The translations under genes and the position numbers were made by a program. Below, in pieces: positions 1-9,273 of a stretch of DNA of 64,000 nt. How positions within the stretch are numbered: position 1 is the first letter of the stretch; every line of letters begins with the position of its first letter. Source of the stretch: Pseudalgibacter ostreae (GTDB taxonomy: Bacteria; Bacteroidota; Bacteroidia; Flavobacteriales; Flavobacteriaceae); the NCBI RefSeq assembly GCF_042427585.1, contig NZ_JBHMFC010000001.1, positions 62,001 to 126,000 of the forward strand, written 5' to 3'. The notes beneath the pieces were generated by a model, which saw nothing but the letters and a program-made list of their open reading frames with translations, made no database searches and had not been told where the DNA came from.

Positions 1-94
1 TAATATTAATATTTTAAGTTTACTACTTTTAAATCCAAAATTACAAAAAACATAGGTTCTTTAAAGCTTCGTTATTAATGCAATAGATTAACAA

Positions 95-3000
95 CTAAAC
101 CACAATGGGCTGTAAAGCTTGCAACGCTGCTTTTATCGTTTTTATGTTTTCGAAGGTTAACATAAGTCGCAACCCATTTCGGGTCTGTTTCTCTTTCATC
201 TTACAAGCATTGGGGTGCGTTTGCACAAATTGCAATACTTTAGTAAAGAAGGAGCTTTGATAAAAGTTACTTTGTTGATCATTTATAAAATAACCAATTA
301 ATTTTCCTTGTTTCATAATCACCTTCTCAAAGCCTATTTTAGTGGCCAACCATTTAATTTGGACACTATAGAGCAAATCGGTAACTTGTGTGGGCAATTC
401 TCCAAAACGGTCTATTAAATCCAACTCGAAATTATGCAGTTCGGCTTCCGTTTTAATATTATTAAGTTGGGTGTATAGGTTAAGGCGTTCTCCAATATTA
501 TTAACATAATCGTCTGGAAAAAGTAGTTCGAAATCAGAGTCAATAGTTACATCTTTTACATAAACCTTATCTTCCTCCTCCTCATTATAAAGGTCTTTAA
601 ACTCATTCTCCTTAAGTTCTTCTATGGCTTCATTTAAAATCTTTTGATAAGTATCGAAACCAATTTCATTAATAAACCCGCTTTGCTCACCGCCCAATAA
701 ATCTCCTGCGCCACGAATTTCTAAATCTTTCATAGCAATATTGAAACCACTCCCCAATTCTGTAAATTGTTCTAAGGCTGTGATTCTTTTTCTAGCATCA
801 TCGGTCATGGCCGAATATTCTGGTGTAATAAAATAACAGAATGCTTTTTTATTGCTTCGTCCTACTCGACCACGCATTTGGTGCAAATCACTTAATCCAA
901 AATTATTGGCATTATTAATAAAAATAGTATTGGCATTAGACACATCAAGTCCGCTTTCTACAATCGTGGTGCTTACTAACACATCAAAGGCACCATCCAT
1001 AAAAGCCAACATAAGCTGTTCTAATTTTTTACCTTCCATTTGCCCATGGCCAATACCGATTTTAGCATCCGGCACCAAACGCTGGATCATACCCGCTACT
1101 TCTTTAATATTTTCAATACGGTTATGGATAAAAAATATTTGTCCCCCACGCTCAATCTCATAGCTTACCGCATCTCGAATAACGTCTTCACTAAACCGAA
1201 CCACGTGGCTTTCAATAGGGTAACGATTAGGTGGTGGTGTGGTTATTACCGAAAGGTCACGAGCCGCCATTAAGCTAAACTGCAAGGTTCTAGGTATAGG
1301 TGTTGCCGTTAAAGTTAACACATCTACATTGTCTTTTAAGGTTTTTAATTTTTCTTTTACTGCCACTCCAAACTTTTGCTCTTCATCTACTATTAGCAGT
1401 CCTAAATCCTTAAATTTTACATTTTTATTAACCAATTGGTGTGTCCCAATAATAATATCCACGTGTCCATTTTCTAAATTTTCTAGAGTTTCACGCTTTT
1501 CTTTAGCCGTCCTAAACCTATTTAAATAATCTACAGTTACGGGAAAATCTTTTAAACGCTCACTAAATGTTCTAGAGTGCTGGTATGCTAAAATGGTGGT
1601 AGGAACCAAAACAGCGACCTGTTTGCCATTATCAACAGCTTTAAAAGCTGCCCGAATAGCAACCTCTGTCTTGCCAAAGCCTACATCCCCACATATTAAA
1701 CGGTCCATAGGGCGTTCGCTTTCCATATCGGCCTTTATATCTGCAGTAGCGGTACTTTGGTCTGGTGTATCTTCATAAATAAAAGACGCTTCAAGCTCAT
1801 GTTGCATGTAGCTATCGGGATCATATTGAAAGCCTTTTTCTGTTTTTCGTTTGGCGTACAATTTTATAAGGTTAAAGGCAATATGCTTAACCCGCGATTT
1901 TGTTTTTTCCTTTAATGTTTTCCAAGCGTTACTACCAAGTTTATAAACTTTTGGTGGTTTACCGTCTTTTCCATTAAACTTCGTGATTTTATGTAACGAG
2001 TGGATACTTAAATACAAAATATCGCGCTCGCCATACACCAGCTTAATCGCCTCTTGCTTCTTACCTTCAACATCTATTTTTTGGAGTCCACCAAAACGTC
2101 CAATACCATGATCGATATGGGTTACATAATCGCCAATATCTAAATTTGTAAGTTCTTTTAAAGTTATCGCTTGCTTTTTGGCATATCCATTTTTAACATT
2201 AAATTTATGATAACGCTCAAATACTTGATGATCGGTATAACATACAATTTTAGCATCATGATCGATAAAGCCTTGATGCAACGATAAGCTAATCGCTTTA
2301 TAAGGTTTAACTTCCAGGTGAGAATCGTCAAAAATATCATGAAAACGCTTGGCCTGCTGCTCACTCACACAAGCGATATAGTTGGTATAGCCGTTATCGT
2401 AATGCATATTTAAATCTTCAATCAACAAATTAAATTGCTTATTGAAAGAAGGTTGTGGCGTGGTGTTATAAACTATAAGATTATGGACTGAACCCTCGCC
2501 ATTTTGCAACTCATTAATATTACTGAAGGTAGGTGAAGCACCAAACTCAACTATTGAGAAATCCAATAATTGCCGTTTTAAAAGTTCTGAATTACAAAAC
2601 AGCTCATGCGGTTGGGCATGGCTAAGTGCTGTAGAAAGCGTTTTAAAAGCCTCTTCTGCTTTTGCATAAAAGTCGTCTATTCTTGAAAAAAGTAAATCTG
2701 CGTTTTTTAAATAGACTACCGTTTTTTGGGCAATATATTTTAAAAAGCTCTGCCGACTATCTTGTAGCGCCTTATTGGCAACATTAGGAATGATATTGAC
2801 TTTCTTGATTTGCTCAATAGACAATTGTGTTTCCACATCAAACGTTCTAATACTATCCACCTCATCACCAAAAAATTCAATCCGGTAAGGCTCGTCATTT
2901 GAAAAAGAAAACACATCCACAATACCCCCTCGCACCGAAAACTCTCCAGGTTCTGTAACAAAATCTACACGTTTAAATTGGTATTCAAACAAAATTTCAT

Positions 3001-3481
3001 TTACAAAATCTATAGACAACTTATCTTGCAACGAAATTTTTAGAGTGTTACGTTCCAGTTCTTTTCTGGTAACCACTTGCTCAAAAAGAGCATCGGGGTA
3101 CGTCACGATTATGGCTGGTTTTTTTTGTGAATTAATACGGTTTAATACCTCGGCACGCAGCAAAACATTAGCATTATCGGTTTCCTCTATTTGATAGGGC
3201 CTACGATAGCTGCCAGGATAAAAAAGCACATCTTTTGCTCCACAAAGTTGCTCTAGGTCATTTAAGTAAAAAGCAGCTTCTTCCTTATCATTAAAAACGA
3301 GCAAAAAGGGTTTATCGGTGTCTTTAAAAGCACTCGAAATAACAAAGGAAAATGCAGAGCCTACAAGGCCTTTTAAATGGATCTTGCTTTTTCCGAAATT
3401 TTCGGAACAGGCAATAGCAGCGTGCAGATGTTGCGTTTGCAAAGTCTGTGCATAGGTTTGAGACAATATCGTTTTACTCAC
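95..3481 (-). CDS. mfd: Transcription-repair coupling factor Mfd
   Basis: This 1128-residue protein has the usual Mfd length and layout. The N-terminal third is the UvrB-like region, followed by a CarD-like RNA-polymerase interaction module near residue 455 (motif YVTHIDHGIGRF). The superfamily 2 translocase core has Walker A GDVGFGKTE near residue 600, the DEEQ box near 698, a STTIVESGLDV motif and GRVGRS. Known role: it removes RNA polymerase stalled at DNA lesions and recruits UvrA for transcription-coupled repair. It is cytoplasmic. The gene is monocistronic as far as the window shows: the next upstream gene on this strand begins a separate locus. A TATCTTTG -7 type box lies 24 bases upstream of the start. 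Confidence 0.97.
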   Translation of the reverse strand: MSKTILSQTYAQTLQTQHLHAAIACSENFGKSKIHLKGLVGSAFSFVISSAFKDTDKPFLLVFNDKEEAAFYLNDLEQLCGAKDVLFYPGSYRRPYQIEETDNANVLLRAEVLNRINSQKKPAIIVTYPDALFEQVVTRKELERNTLKISLQDKLSIDFVNEILFEYQFKRVDFVTEPGEFSVRGGIVDVFSFSNDEPYRIEFFGDEVDSIRTFDVETQLSIEQIKKVNIIPNVANKALQDSRQSFLKYIAQKTVVYLKNADLLFSRIDDFYAKAEEAFKTLSTALSHAQPHELFCNSELLKRQLLDFSIVEFGASPTFSNINELQNGEGSVHNLIVYNTTPQPSFNKQFNLLIEDLNMHYDNGYTNYIACVSEQQAKRFHDIFDDSHLEVKPYKAISLSLHQGFIDHDAKIVCYTDHQVFERYHKFNVKNGYAKKQAITLKELTNLDIGDYVTHIDHGIGRFGGLQKIDVEGKKQEAIKLVYGERDILYLSIHSLHKITKFNGKDGKPPKVYKLGSNAWKTLKEKTKSRVKHIAFNLIKLYAKRKTEKGFQYDPDSYMQHELEASFIYEDTPDQSTATADIKADMESERPMDRLICGDVGFGKTEVAIRAAFKAVDNGKQVAVLVPTTILAYQHSRTFSERLKDFPVTVDYLNRFRTAKEKRETLENLENGHVDIIIGTHQLVNKNVKFKDLGLLIVDEEQKFGVAVKEKLKTLKDNVDVLTLTATPIPRTLQFSLMAARDLSVITTPPPNRYPIESHVVRFSEDVIRDAVSYEIERGGQIFFIHNRIENIKEVAGMIQRLVPDAKIGIGHGQMEGKKLEQLMLAFMDGAFDVLVSTTIVESGLDVSNANTIFINNANNFGLSDLHQMRGRVGRSNKKAFCYFITPEYSAMTDDARKRITALEQFTELGSGFNIAMKDLEIRGAGDLLGGEQSGFINEIGFDTYQKILNEAIEELKENEFKDLYNEEEEDKVYVKDVTIDSDFELLFPDDYVNNIGERLNLYTQLNNIKTEAELHNFELDLIDRFGELPTQVTDLLYSVQIKWLATKIGFEKVIMKQGKLIGYFINDQQSNFYQSSFFTKVLQFVQTHPNACKMKEKQTRNGLRLMLTFENIKTIKAALQALQPIVV

Positions 3482-3504
3482 CTAAAAATCATGTTTTAAG
3501 AGTG

Positions 3505-3512
3505 CAAAGATA
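3505..3512 (-). promoter_or_regulatory. Probable -7 box of mfd
   Basis: The minus strand reads TATCTTTG, matching the Bacteroidota TAnnTTTG -7 element, 24 bases before the mfd start. I see no convincing TTTG -33 partner at the normal spacing, so this rests on one half of the promoter. Confidence 0.4.
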
Positions 3513-3623
3513 AGGTTTACAATTATTTTTTTAATAGTTTAGAACAAATTCCTATATGTAAGTCCTTTAGGAAGTGATTTTATCTGTGTACAGAGATGGA
3601 AATACTTACACAAGAATCATTAC

Positions 3624-6428
3624 TTAATTGCCAAAGCGTTTGACTTTAATTGTTTTTTGTTCTGCTAGAATTTTAAAAGGCTCTAACTGCGTTCTCTTTG
3701 CTGATTTAATTGTGAAAATAAAACTAGCTTGTTCGCAGTAGGTTTTACTGGCTAACGAACTTTCGTCTAATGTAATTTGATAGGTCCCATTTGGCAAAAA
3801 TGCCGTAAACTCTCCGTCGTTATTGGTCATAGCGCGCTGGATATGCTTCCCATTTTTAGAAATATTAAAAAGGATCCCTGCTGTTTTGGGTTGAAATTTT
3901 TGAGCGGTTTTAGCATCATACTCATATATTACTTTACCTGAAACAGTTCCGTTTTGATGCAAAGGAATAGAAAGACGCTGATTATACGAGTTCAACTCAA
4001 TCACCGCTTCTTTAGTAAACCAGCCTTGTGAAGCCACAGATTTAATGGTGTAAGTGCCAAAAGGCACAGAACGATATACCAGTAGACCTTTGGAATCTGT
4101 TTTAAAAACAGCATTATTGAGGGTTACAAGATAATCCGGTGCCATTTCATCACCTTCATCAAAAATATTGTTTGCATTTTTATCGTAGTAAACCTGTGCT
4201 GTTATTTTTCCTTTTCTTGCTACTGAAGGCGCTTTTCCTTTGAAATTGAACGTCAGTCCCGCTTCTAAAGTAAAGAGCTCATTATTAGATGAAAAACCAG
4301 CGTAATGCGCATTCTTAATTTGATATTGGGACCAAGATGTGTTTAAAAACACACGGTAGCGAGAAGTGGGCTGATAATATAGGTTCAAAAAAGCCGAAGC
4401 TGTTTTACCTATTGAAAAGTCATTGGTATAGGTCATACCAGAATTAAAAGAGAGCTTGTTTTCCAGAACATTTTTGTTGGCTGAAAGCGAAACCATGAAA
4501 CGCTGGTAGGTCTCGTCCTCATTATTGTTTGTGTTTTGATTGGCAATCGCATACTCCGACAAATAAAAACTCCCATATTGATAGGCCGTATTGGCATTTA
4601 GCCACAAATACCGATACGTGAGGTTACTTTTAAATTGAGGCTTAATGGCACTACTAGTTGCATATTTCACAATTCCCTCTTCCATACCTAACAATACGGA
4701 GTGTTTTTGGGTTTTACTAGACCAATTAAAATTATTTACAATACGATTTGCCCACATTTCCGAAGGCATGGTTGCCATAATGCCACTGTAATTTGTAGCA
4801 CTAGTGCGTGTTTCTCTTTGATGCTGAAATCCAAGAACCATCCCAACTAGTTTTTTTCGAGGAAAATTAATCCCTGTATTTAAGCGAATATTAGAGGATT
4901 CCATATTCATATTATAGGTATATGACTTAGGCGAATAATTCGAAATAAAAAAATTTGAATAAGCCGACCGATTTTTGGAAAGGTTTTTAAATGCATTTTG
5001 ATAAAGCTGTAATACGCCCCGCCTATTTCCTGGAAAATAAGCACTACTTAAAAAATAATTCCCAGATAATTTTATGTTTTTTATATCGCCAGAATATTGG
5101 GCTTCTAAAGCAAAAGAGGATTGGGTTTTGTCTATAACATCATAATCGCTTAGTGCTGCATGGCCTTTTAAGTTTAAACGCCATACCTCATCAAAACTGT
5201 GGGCTCTTTCAATACTTACCATATGGTTTTGCGAATGCTCTATGGCATCCTCTTTAAAAGCATACGTGCCAGAAGTGTAGTCATTCGATTTCCGGTCTTC
5301 GAAAACATGAGTAGCAAACGCACCATAACCTCGATTTAAAAAAGCATTGGGCTCTACTAAATTATAATTTTGATCTATAAATCCAAACTCCAGTGTTCGG
5401 GTTTTAGCTTTATTGCTAGCACTGGCTTGAATACCACGGCCGTATAGCGACATTTCTAATTGCTGACTAATATTCCCAATTTTAAGTTGATAATTTTCCA
5501 AATGATACGCCAAAAACGTATTAGTTACATAAGGTGTATCTGTATTTTCCGCCATATAAATATTGCCATTAATAGCGAGGTACCCGGCAGAAAGATCCAT
5601 GTCGGCCGAACCAATAATTTGATAGATATTAGTATCTGGCCCTATTTTCCTATAAGTGGTTGTTAAGCTGTTGCGCTGATATATTTGAGACTGCCTTATG
5701 GCTTGCATATCTTGGTGCTGCTTTACCGAAGAGATGTTTTGCACCGTGATACTTAAATTACCAAACAGCTCTTTTCCAGAACCACGCATAGCGGCCACTT
5801 GAACGGTAAATTGTGGCAAGTCCAATAACGCCTTTGGGGGTGAAAAATGTAGGGTAAAATCGGTGTCTTTTTGAAGGTTTACCTGGGCCTTTTGTTCAAA
5901 AAAATTCTTTTCTCCCGTAAGTCCAGGGATACTAAACACCACTAAAGCGTCTTGTATTTTATTTCCCAAATTACTCACACTTACCTTTAACGCTAATGAA
6001 TCGTTAGAATTAGTCATTAACACCATAGGGGTGTCGGTGTAAAGACGCATAGTGTTATTTTCTTTAACGGTTTGCTGAGCCTGCTGGGTTTGAAGTATGT
6101 TTTTATCAGCATCCAAGAGCTCTATTGCCAATATAGACGTGCCTACTTGTGCAGACTGTTGCCTAAGTAATTTTGAAGAAACAAAATAGTTTTCTTCAGG
6201 GTCTAAAGACACTGCCACCTCTTGATTAGAAATAACCCGAAAGCCTTCTGGTGTTTTTACTCGTAAGTATCCTTCAAATGTGCTTTCTGTTGTATTTGTA
6301 ATACCAATTAAAACATCAATAAGATTCGATTTTGCCCTTCCTTCTTCAACCTCAACCGTCATTTTAAAGTCTTGCTGTGCATAGGACGCCAAACAAAATA
6401 AAAGCACAAAAAGAGAAAGAAGTTTCAT
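3624..6428 (-). CDS. Usher-like outer-membrane beta-barrel assembly protein
   Basis: About 934 residues. I prefer the second methionine (signal peptide MKLLSLFVLLFCLASYAQ) over the one six codons upstream at 6446. After the signal come two beta-rich Ig-like regions (about 25-240), then about 470 residues of alternating amphipathic strands rich in aromatic residues and short turns, typical of an outer-membrane barrel (about 270-737). Two small beta-sandwich domains end the protein (about 745-830 and 832-925). The first has an acidic DKNANNIFDEGDE loop like calcium-binding SdrD-B repeats; the second resembles a carboxypeptidase regulatory domain. Periplasmic N-domains, a barrel and two C-terminal sandwich domains is the order seen in FimD-type ushers, but I see no clear FimD sequence motif or plug domain. 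The role as usher is inferred mainly from the neighbouring PapD-like chaperone and pilin-like subunits. Confidence 0.6.
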   Translation of the reverse strand: MKLLSLFVLLFCLASYAQQDFKMTVEVEEGRAKSNLIDVLIGITNTTESTFEGYLRVKTPEGFRVISNQEVAVSLDPEENYFVSSKLLRQQSAQVGTSILAIELLDADKNILQTQQAQQTVKENNTMRLYTDTPMVLMTNSNDSLALKVSVSNLGNKIQDALVVFSIPGLTGEKNFFEQKAQVNLQKDTDFTLHFSPPKALLDLPQFTVQVAAMRGSGKELFGNLSITVQNISSVKQHQDMQAIRQSQIYQRNSLTTTYRKIGPDTNIYQIIGSADMDLSAGYLAINGNIYMAENTDTPYVTNTFLAYHLENYQLKIGNISQQLEMSLYGRGIQASASNKAKTRTLEFGFIDQNYNLVEPNAFLNRGYGAFATHVFEDRKSNDYTSGTYAFKEDAIEHSQNHMVSIERAHSFDEVWRLNLKGHAALSDYDVIDKTQSSFALEAQYSGDIKNIKLSGNYFLSSAYFPGNRRGVLQLYQNAFKNLSKNRSAYSNFFISNYSPKSYTYNMNMESSNIRLNTGINFPRKKLVGMVLGFQHQRETRTSATNYSGIMATMPSEMWANRIVNNFNWSSKTQKHSVLLGMEEGIVKYATSSAIKPQFKSNLTYRYLWLNANTAYQYGSFYLSEYAIANQNTNNNEDETYQRFMVSLSANKNVLENKLSFNSGMTYTNDFSIGKTASAFLNLYYQPTSRYRVFLNTSWSQYQIKNAHYAGFSSNNELFTLEAGLTFNFKGKAPSVARKGKITAQVYYDKNANNIFDEGDEMAPDYLVTLNNAVFKTDSKGLLVYRSVPFGTYTIKSVASQGWFTKEAVIELNSYNQRLSIPLHQNGTVSGKVIYEYDAKTAQKFQPKTAGILFNISKNGKHIQRAMTNNDGEFTAFLPNGTYQITLDESSLASKTYCEQASFIFTIKSAKRTQLEPFKILAEQKTIKVKRFGN

Positions 6429-6462
6429 AGAAACAGAATTGAGCATACTTGGGGAAAGTGTT

Positions 6463-7470
6463 TTAAAGAGGTGTAATTACATATTGCAAAGTCGTGGTGT
6501 AATTGTCCATGGTTGCATTAATAAGATTTACGTCGTTCGGGTTACTCCTATAGGTAATACTAAATTTAGTAGGAACGCCTTGAGTTGCCTCTCCAGAAGC
6601 TGTTTTTTGCAAATTTTCACTTATTGAAATGGGAAAGACCACACCCGTATTACCAGCACTTGGGCTTAATAAAAGCTTTACGGTATTAAGGGGGAGTGTG
6701 TTTCCTGCGCTAGATATAAAATTGCTTTGCAACGATTTAACTTGTATTTGATAATTAGTATTAGCATTTATGCTAAGCCCATTCGTATAAGTTACTTGGG
6801 TTCCTTGTGTATAATCTTTAATAGTTTTAAGTTCCAACAGGCCGTTAGCCGCATTGGCATCAAGTTTTATTGAAAGTTGCGGCGTTTCTGGAGGTGTTCC
6901 GGTTAGTCTACTTATTTGCACCTTATAATTAACATCTACCTTTCCTAATATATTGTTATTTTTATCGTATGCTGTAAACTGCAATGGTATAGGAAACTCG
7001 ATATATGCAGGGTATTGCGCCAGATAAGCTCCACCTTCTATAGTTAAATTGTATCGCAATTCAAGAGCATAGTAACTGCCCTCGTTACGTAAAGGAGCAT
7101 TAGCATTAGGCACTAAAAACATTTCCTGCTGCTCCTGAAGCACAACATGTATAGGCATACCAATTTCGGCCATTGTTGGGGATCCTGTTGTAGACTGAGA
7201 AGATGCAGGCTGAAAACTCACTTTGTTGGCAGGAAAAACATAACCATTTGAAGTTATGGTATTTTTTAATTTGACCGAGAGTTTCCAGTTTGGATAATTA
7301 AACAGGGTGTTTCCCGAAAAAACGAAGGTATTTGCATTAGATGACGTTTGCCCACTATAAGATCCAACAGTCATATAATTATTACTCCACCCCGTAAAAT
7401 TAACATTTTGAGCCACCACTGTTGTAAACGACCCCATTAAAAAGATAAGATATAAAATATTAGTCTTCAT
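6463..7470 (-). CDS. Two-domain fimbrial tip/adhesin-like secreted subunit
   Basis: 335 residues with a signal peptide ending VVAQ near residue 21. The C-terminal half (about 195-335) matches the two small pilin-like proteins of this locus. It has the DYTQG turn near 219 (DYSNG in the 181-residue subunit, KYESG in the 178-residue one), a QVKS strand near 252 (VSVKS and ITVKS), and a terminal strand YTTTLQYVITPL resembling YTTQLTYTITAQ. The N-terminal half has a related block (WKLSVKLKN then FPANKVSF), so the protein may be two tandem pilin-like domains, the first specialised for binding. This recalls FimH-type tip adhesins. It overlaps the chaperone gene by 11 bases and lies directly upstream of the usher-like gene, so the three are probably translated from one mRNA. 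The ligand is unknown. Confidence 0.6.
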   Translation of the reverse strand: MKTNILYLIFLMGSFTTVVAQNVNFTGWSNNYMTVGSYSGQTSSNANTFVFSGNTLFNYPNWKLSVKLKNTITSNGYVFPANKVSFQPASSQSTTGSPTMAEIGMPIHVVLQEQQEMFLVPNANAPLRNEGSYYALELRYNLTIEGGAYLAQYPAYIEFPIPLQFTAYDKNNNILGKVDVNYKVQISRLTGTPPETPQLSIKLDANAANGLLELKTIKDYTQGTQVTYTNGLSINANTNYQIQVKSLQSNFISSAGNTLPLNTVKLLLSPSAGNTGVVFPISISENLQKTASGEATQGVPTKFSITYRSNPNDVNLINATMDNYTTTLQYVITPL

Positions 7471-8257
7471 AGGTAAATGTTAATTCAGCCATTTCTATAC
7501 TGGTATCCTTTCCATAATCCATAATAACAGTTGCTACGTATGTCCCATTTTCTAAGTCTTGAGGTAACGCGATACGGGACTCTCTATAATTTCCGGGCAT
7601 GGTATAAAATACAAGATCATCTAATGTTGTTTTTTTACCAGTCTCCGTATTTAATATTTCAGAATACATAACGCCATCGGTCCAAATATTGCCTTGATTT
7701 TCAAAATGAATATCTATATGATGGGTATCTTTATCGAAAATCATATTTTGTACTTCTATTTTTTTAATCTTCTCTATAGTCGTACGATGAAATAACTTTA
7801 TACCGGAACGTATACTTATTTGCATATTGGCACCCGCTTTCGTAACATCGTCTATGGGATTCATTTGTGTAACATATAGCATGGCGGTATGGACAGGGAC
7901 ATTGTTAGAAAGTTTTGTTGGTATGGTTAGAATGACTTCTATGTGTTTGGTTTCTCCAGGTTGTAGCGAAAAATAATTTTCATCGTTTGGGATGCTTACC
8001 CAACTAGCGCAAGATGTAGCCAAACTATCTGCGGGAAACATCACATTATTCCCTTTAACATCGTATTCCCAATCGCCCATACTTATGGCTAGATCTAAGC
8101 TATTGGATGTGCTCACGTTGGTTACCGTAATTTTCTGAGTGTTATTCTCTCCCATTCCGGCTTCATAATATACCCGAGGCGGCGACACCGAAAGCCCTGT
8201 CTGTGCATACAAAAAGGCTTGCATTAGGAAACATAAAAGGAAACTGTTTTTTTTCAT
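7460..8257 (-). CDS. PapD-like periplasmic fimbrial chaperone
   Basis: 265 residues from the methionine that begins a clean signal peptide (MKKNSFLLCFLM, cleavage after YAQ). An upstream ATG at 8287 abuts a terminator hairpin and is less likely. The mature protein begins LSVSPPRVYYEAG, with an arginine where PapD has its cleft Arg8. It continues with a FSLQPGE stretch (PapD: RLEPGA) and a strand ISIRSGIKLFHRT that closely matches PapD LQTKIKLFYRP, including the lysine that anchors subunit C-termini. About 100 further residues form a second domain. Known family role: periplasmic chaperones cap pilus subunits by donor-strand complementation until the usher accepts them. I judge the family membership well supported; the subunits served are inferred to be the adjacent pilin-like genes. 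Confidence 0.75.
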   Translation of the reverse strand: MKKNSFLLCFLMQAFLYAQTGLSVSPPRVYYEAGMGENNTQKITVTNVSTSNSLDLAISMGDWEYDVKGNNVMFPADSLATSCASWVSIPNDENYFSLQPGETKHIEVILTIPTKLSNNVPVHTAMLYVTQMNPIDDVTKAGANMQISIRSGIKLFHRTTIEKIKKIEVQNMIFDKDTHHIDIHFENQGNIWTDGVMYSEILNTETGKKTTLDDLVFYTMPGNYRESRIALPQDLENGTYVATVIMDYGKDTSIEMAELTFTYED

Positions 8258-8287
8258 TAGAAATACTAATCGTTTTATTATAAACAT

Positions 8288-8322
8288 AAAAAAGTGCTAT
8301 ATAAACAATATAGCACTTTTTT
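8288..8322 (-). terminator. Strong intrinsic terminator between pilin and chaperone genes
   Basis: A perfect 15-base-pair inverted repeat (8288-8302 with 8308-8322, five-base loop) ends in six uridines on the minus-strand transcript. It lies 26 bases after the pilin stop codon and immediately before the chaperone. Pilin transcription would mostly stop here, with assembly genes reached by readthrough. I see no good promoter between hairpin and chaperone. Confidence 0.85.
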
Positions 8323-8347
8323 ATAATGTATTACAGTTAAATTATAA

Positions 8348-8893
8348 TTATTGTGCTGTAATGGTATAAGTCAATTGTGTTGTATAAGTCGTTGGGTTTT
8401 GGCCTGCAATATACTTATCAACATAAGCGTCTCCACCAGCTGCCCCATAGGTTATATTTACATTTTTATTAACGGCTCCTTTAGTCGTTGATAAAATGGC
8501 TTGATTTTCTGCAGATAAAGAAACCGTTGGCTTGTATGCCGCAGCATCGATAGCAGCAGTACCATCGGTAGCTGTTATTTTTATATCGCTAGCAGCAATG
8601 TTTCCATTTACTTCTGATCCATTTGTTAATTCTGTACCTGCCGATTTTACACTTACTTGGAATCCACCTGTACTATATACTTCTAAATGGTTTGCTTGTG
8701 CAAGCGTTACCCCATTCGAATAATCATCAGCAGTAACATAATCTAAATTCACCGTTTTTTGAGACGTATTTACCGTAATAGATTGGATAGGAGATAAGTT
8801 TACATTTAAAGTAACCACATCTGTTGCTGGAGTCTGTGCATTAACAGCGAATCCTAAAAGTAGTGCTAAAGAAGCTAAAATTGTATTTTTCAT
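8348..8893 (-). CDS. Small pilin-like secreted subunit (first copy)
   Basis: 181 residues with a 20-residue signal peptide ending AVNAQ. The mature N-terminus (VVTLNVNLSPIQSITVN) alternates hydrophobic and polar residues, as a donor strand would. The middle has the DYSNGV turn and a QVSVKS strand, and the protein ends YTTQLTYTITAQ. It is clearly paralogous to the 178-residue protein upstream and to the C-terminal half of the 335-residue protein downstream. Size, secretion, terminal strand and position before a PapD-like chaperone suggest a polymerising major or minor fimbrial subunit. There are no cysteines in the mature protein, unlike many enterobacterial pilins. The exact fold is inferred; CsuA/spore-coat-U-like subunits are the nearest analogy I can name. 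Confidence 0.6.
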   Translation of the reverse strand: MKNTILASLALLLGFAVNAQTPATDVVTLNVNLSPIQSITVNTSQKTVNLDYVTADDYSNGVTLAQANHLEVYSTGGFQVSVKSAGTELTNGSEVNGNIAASDIKITATDGTAAIDAAAYKPTVSLSAENQAILSTTKGAVNKNVNITYGAAGGDAYVDKYIAGQNPTTYTTQLTYTITAQ

Positions 8894-9273
8894 TTTTATT
8901 TTATCTGTTTAATAATTTGTTTGTTTCTTTGTATTGACGGTGCAAATATAGACCCAACATCTCGGTCTATTTTTATTAAAAACTGCATAAAAATTGTTAA
9001 TTTAAACCGGAATTCCCTAGACTTTACCGATGGTCATGCGAAATCTGCACTTCATCCTTAAACACAATATATTGGTTTATAAATGAGATAAAAAAAAACA
9101 AATTGGTATTAAAAGACATGCTGTTTTTTTAAAATCAACAAAAACAAAACTATGAGCAAATGAAGATTGATAGCCCACTTTAAAACACAGAAGCATGTCT
9201 TATACTTTATGTCGTATAAATAAAAGAAGAAAAAGTATTTTTTATTAAAGAGACAAAAAGCCTTAACTTGATA
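8894..9273. other. Non-coding spacer between the two pilin-like genes, with inverted repeats and -7-like boxes
   Basis: 380 AT-rich bases without a credible gene. On the minus strand, TATATTTG (8943-8950) lies 49 bases before the downstream pilin gene, and TAGTTTTG (9145-9152) lies further back; neither has a clear -33 partner. A perfect 10-base inverted repeat, AAGACATGCT (9113-9122) and AGCATGTCTT (9192-9201), encloses 69 bases that include the second box. This could be a regulator site, an RNA hairpin, or an invertible segment. Confidence 0.4.
8943..8950 (-). promoter_or_regulatory. Probable -7 box for the downstream pilin-like gene
   Basis: The minus strand reads TATATTTG, an exact TAnnTTTG match, 49 bases upstream of the pilin ATG. 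No clear TTTG is found at the usual -33 distance, so activation by the nearby AraC-type regulator is possible but unproven. Confidence 0.4.

Noticed and set aside
852..1529. Plus-strand frames of 77-103 codons inside mfd
   Set aside because: They are shadows of the well-supported minus-strand gene, with no signals of their own.
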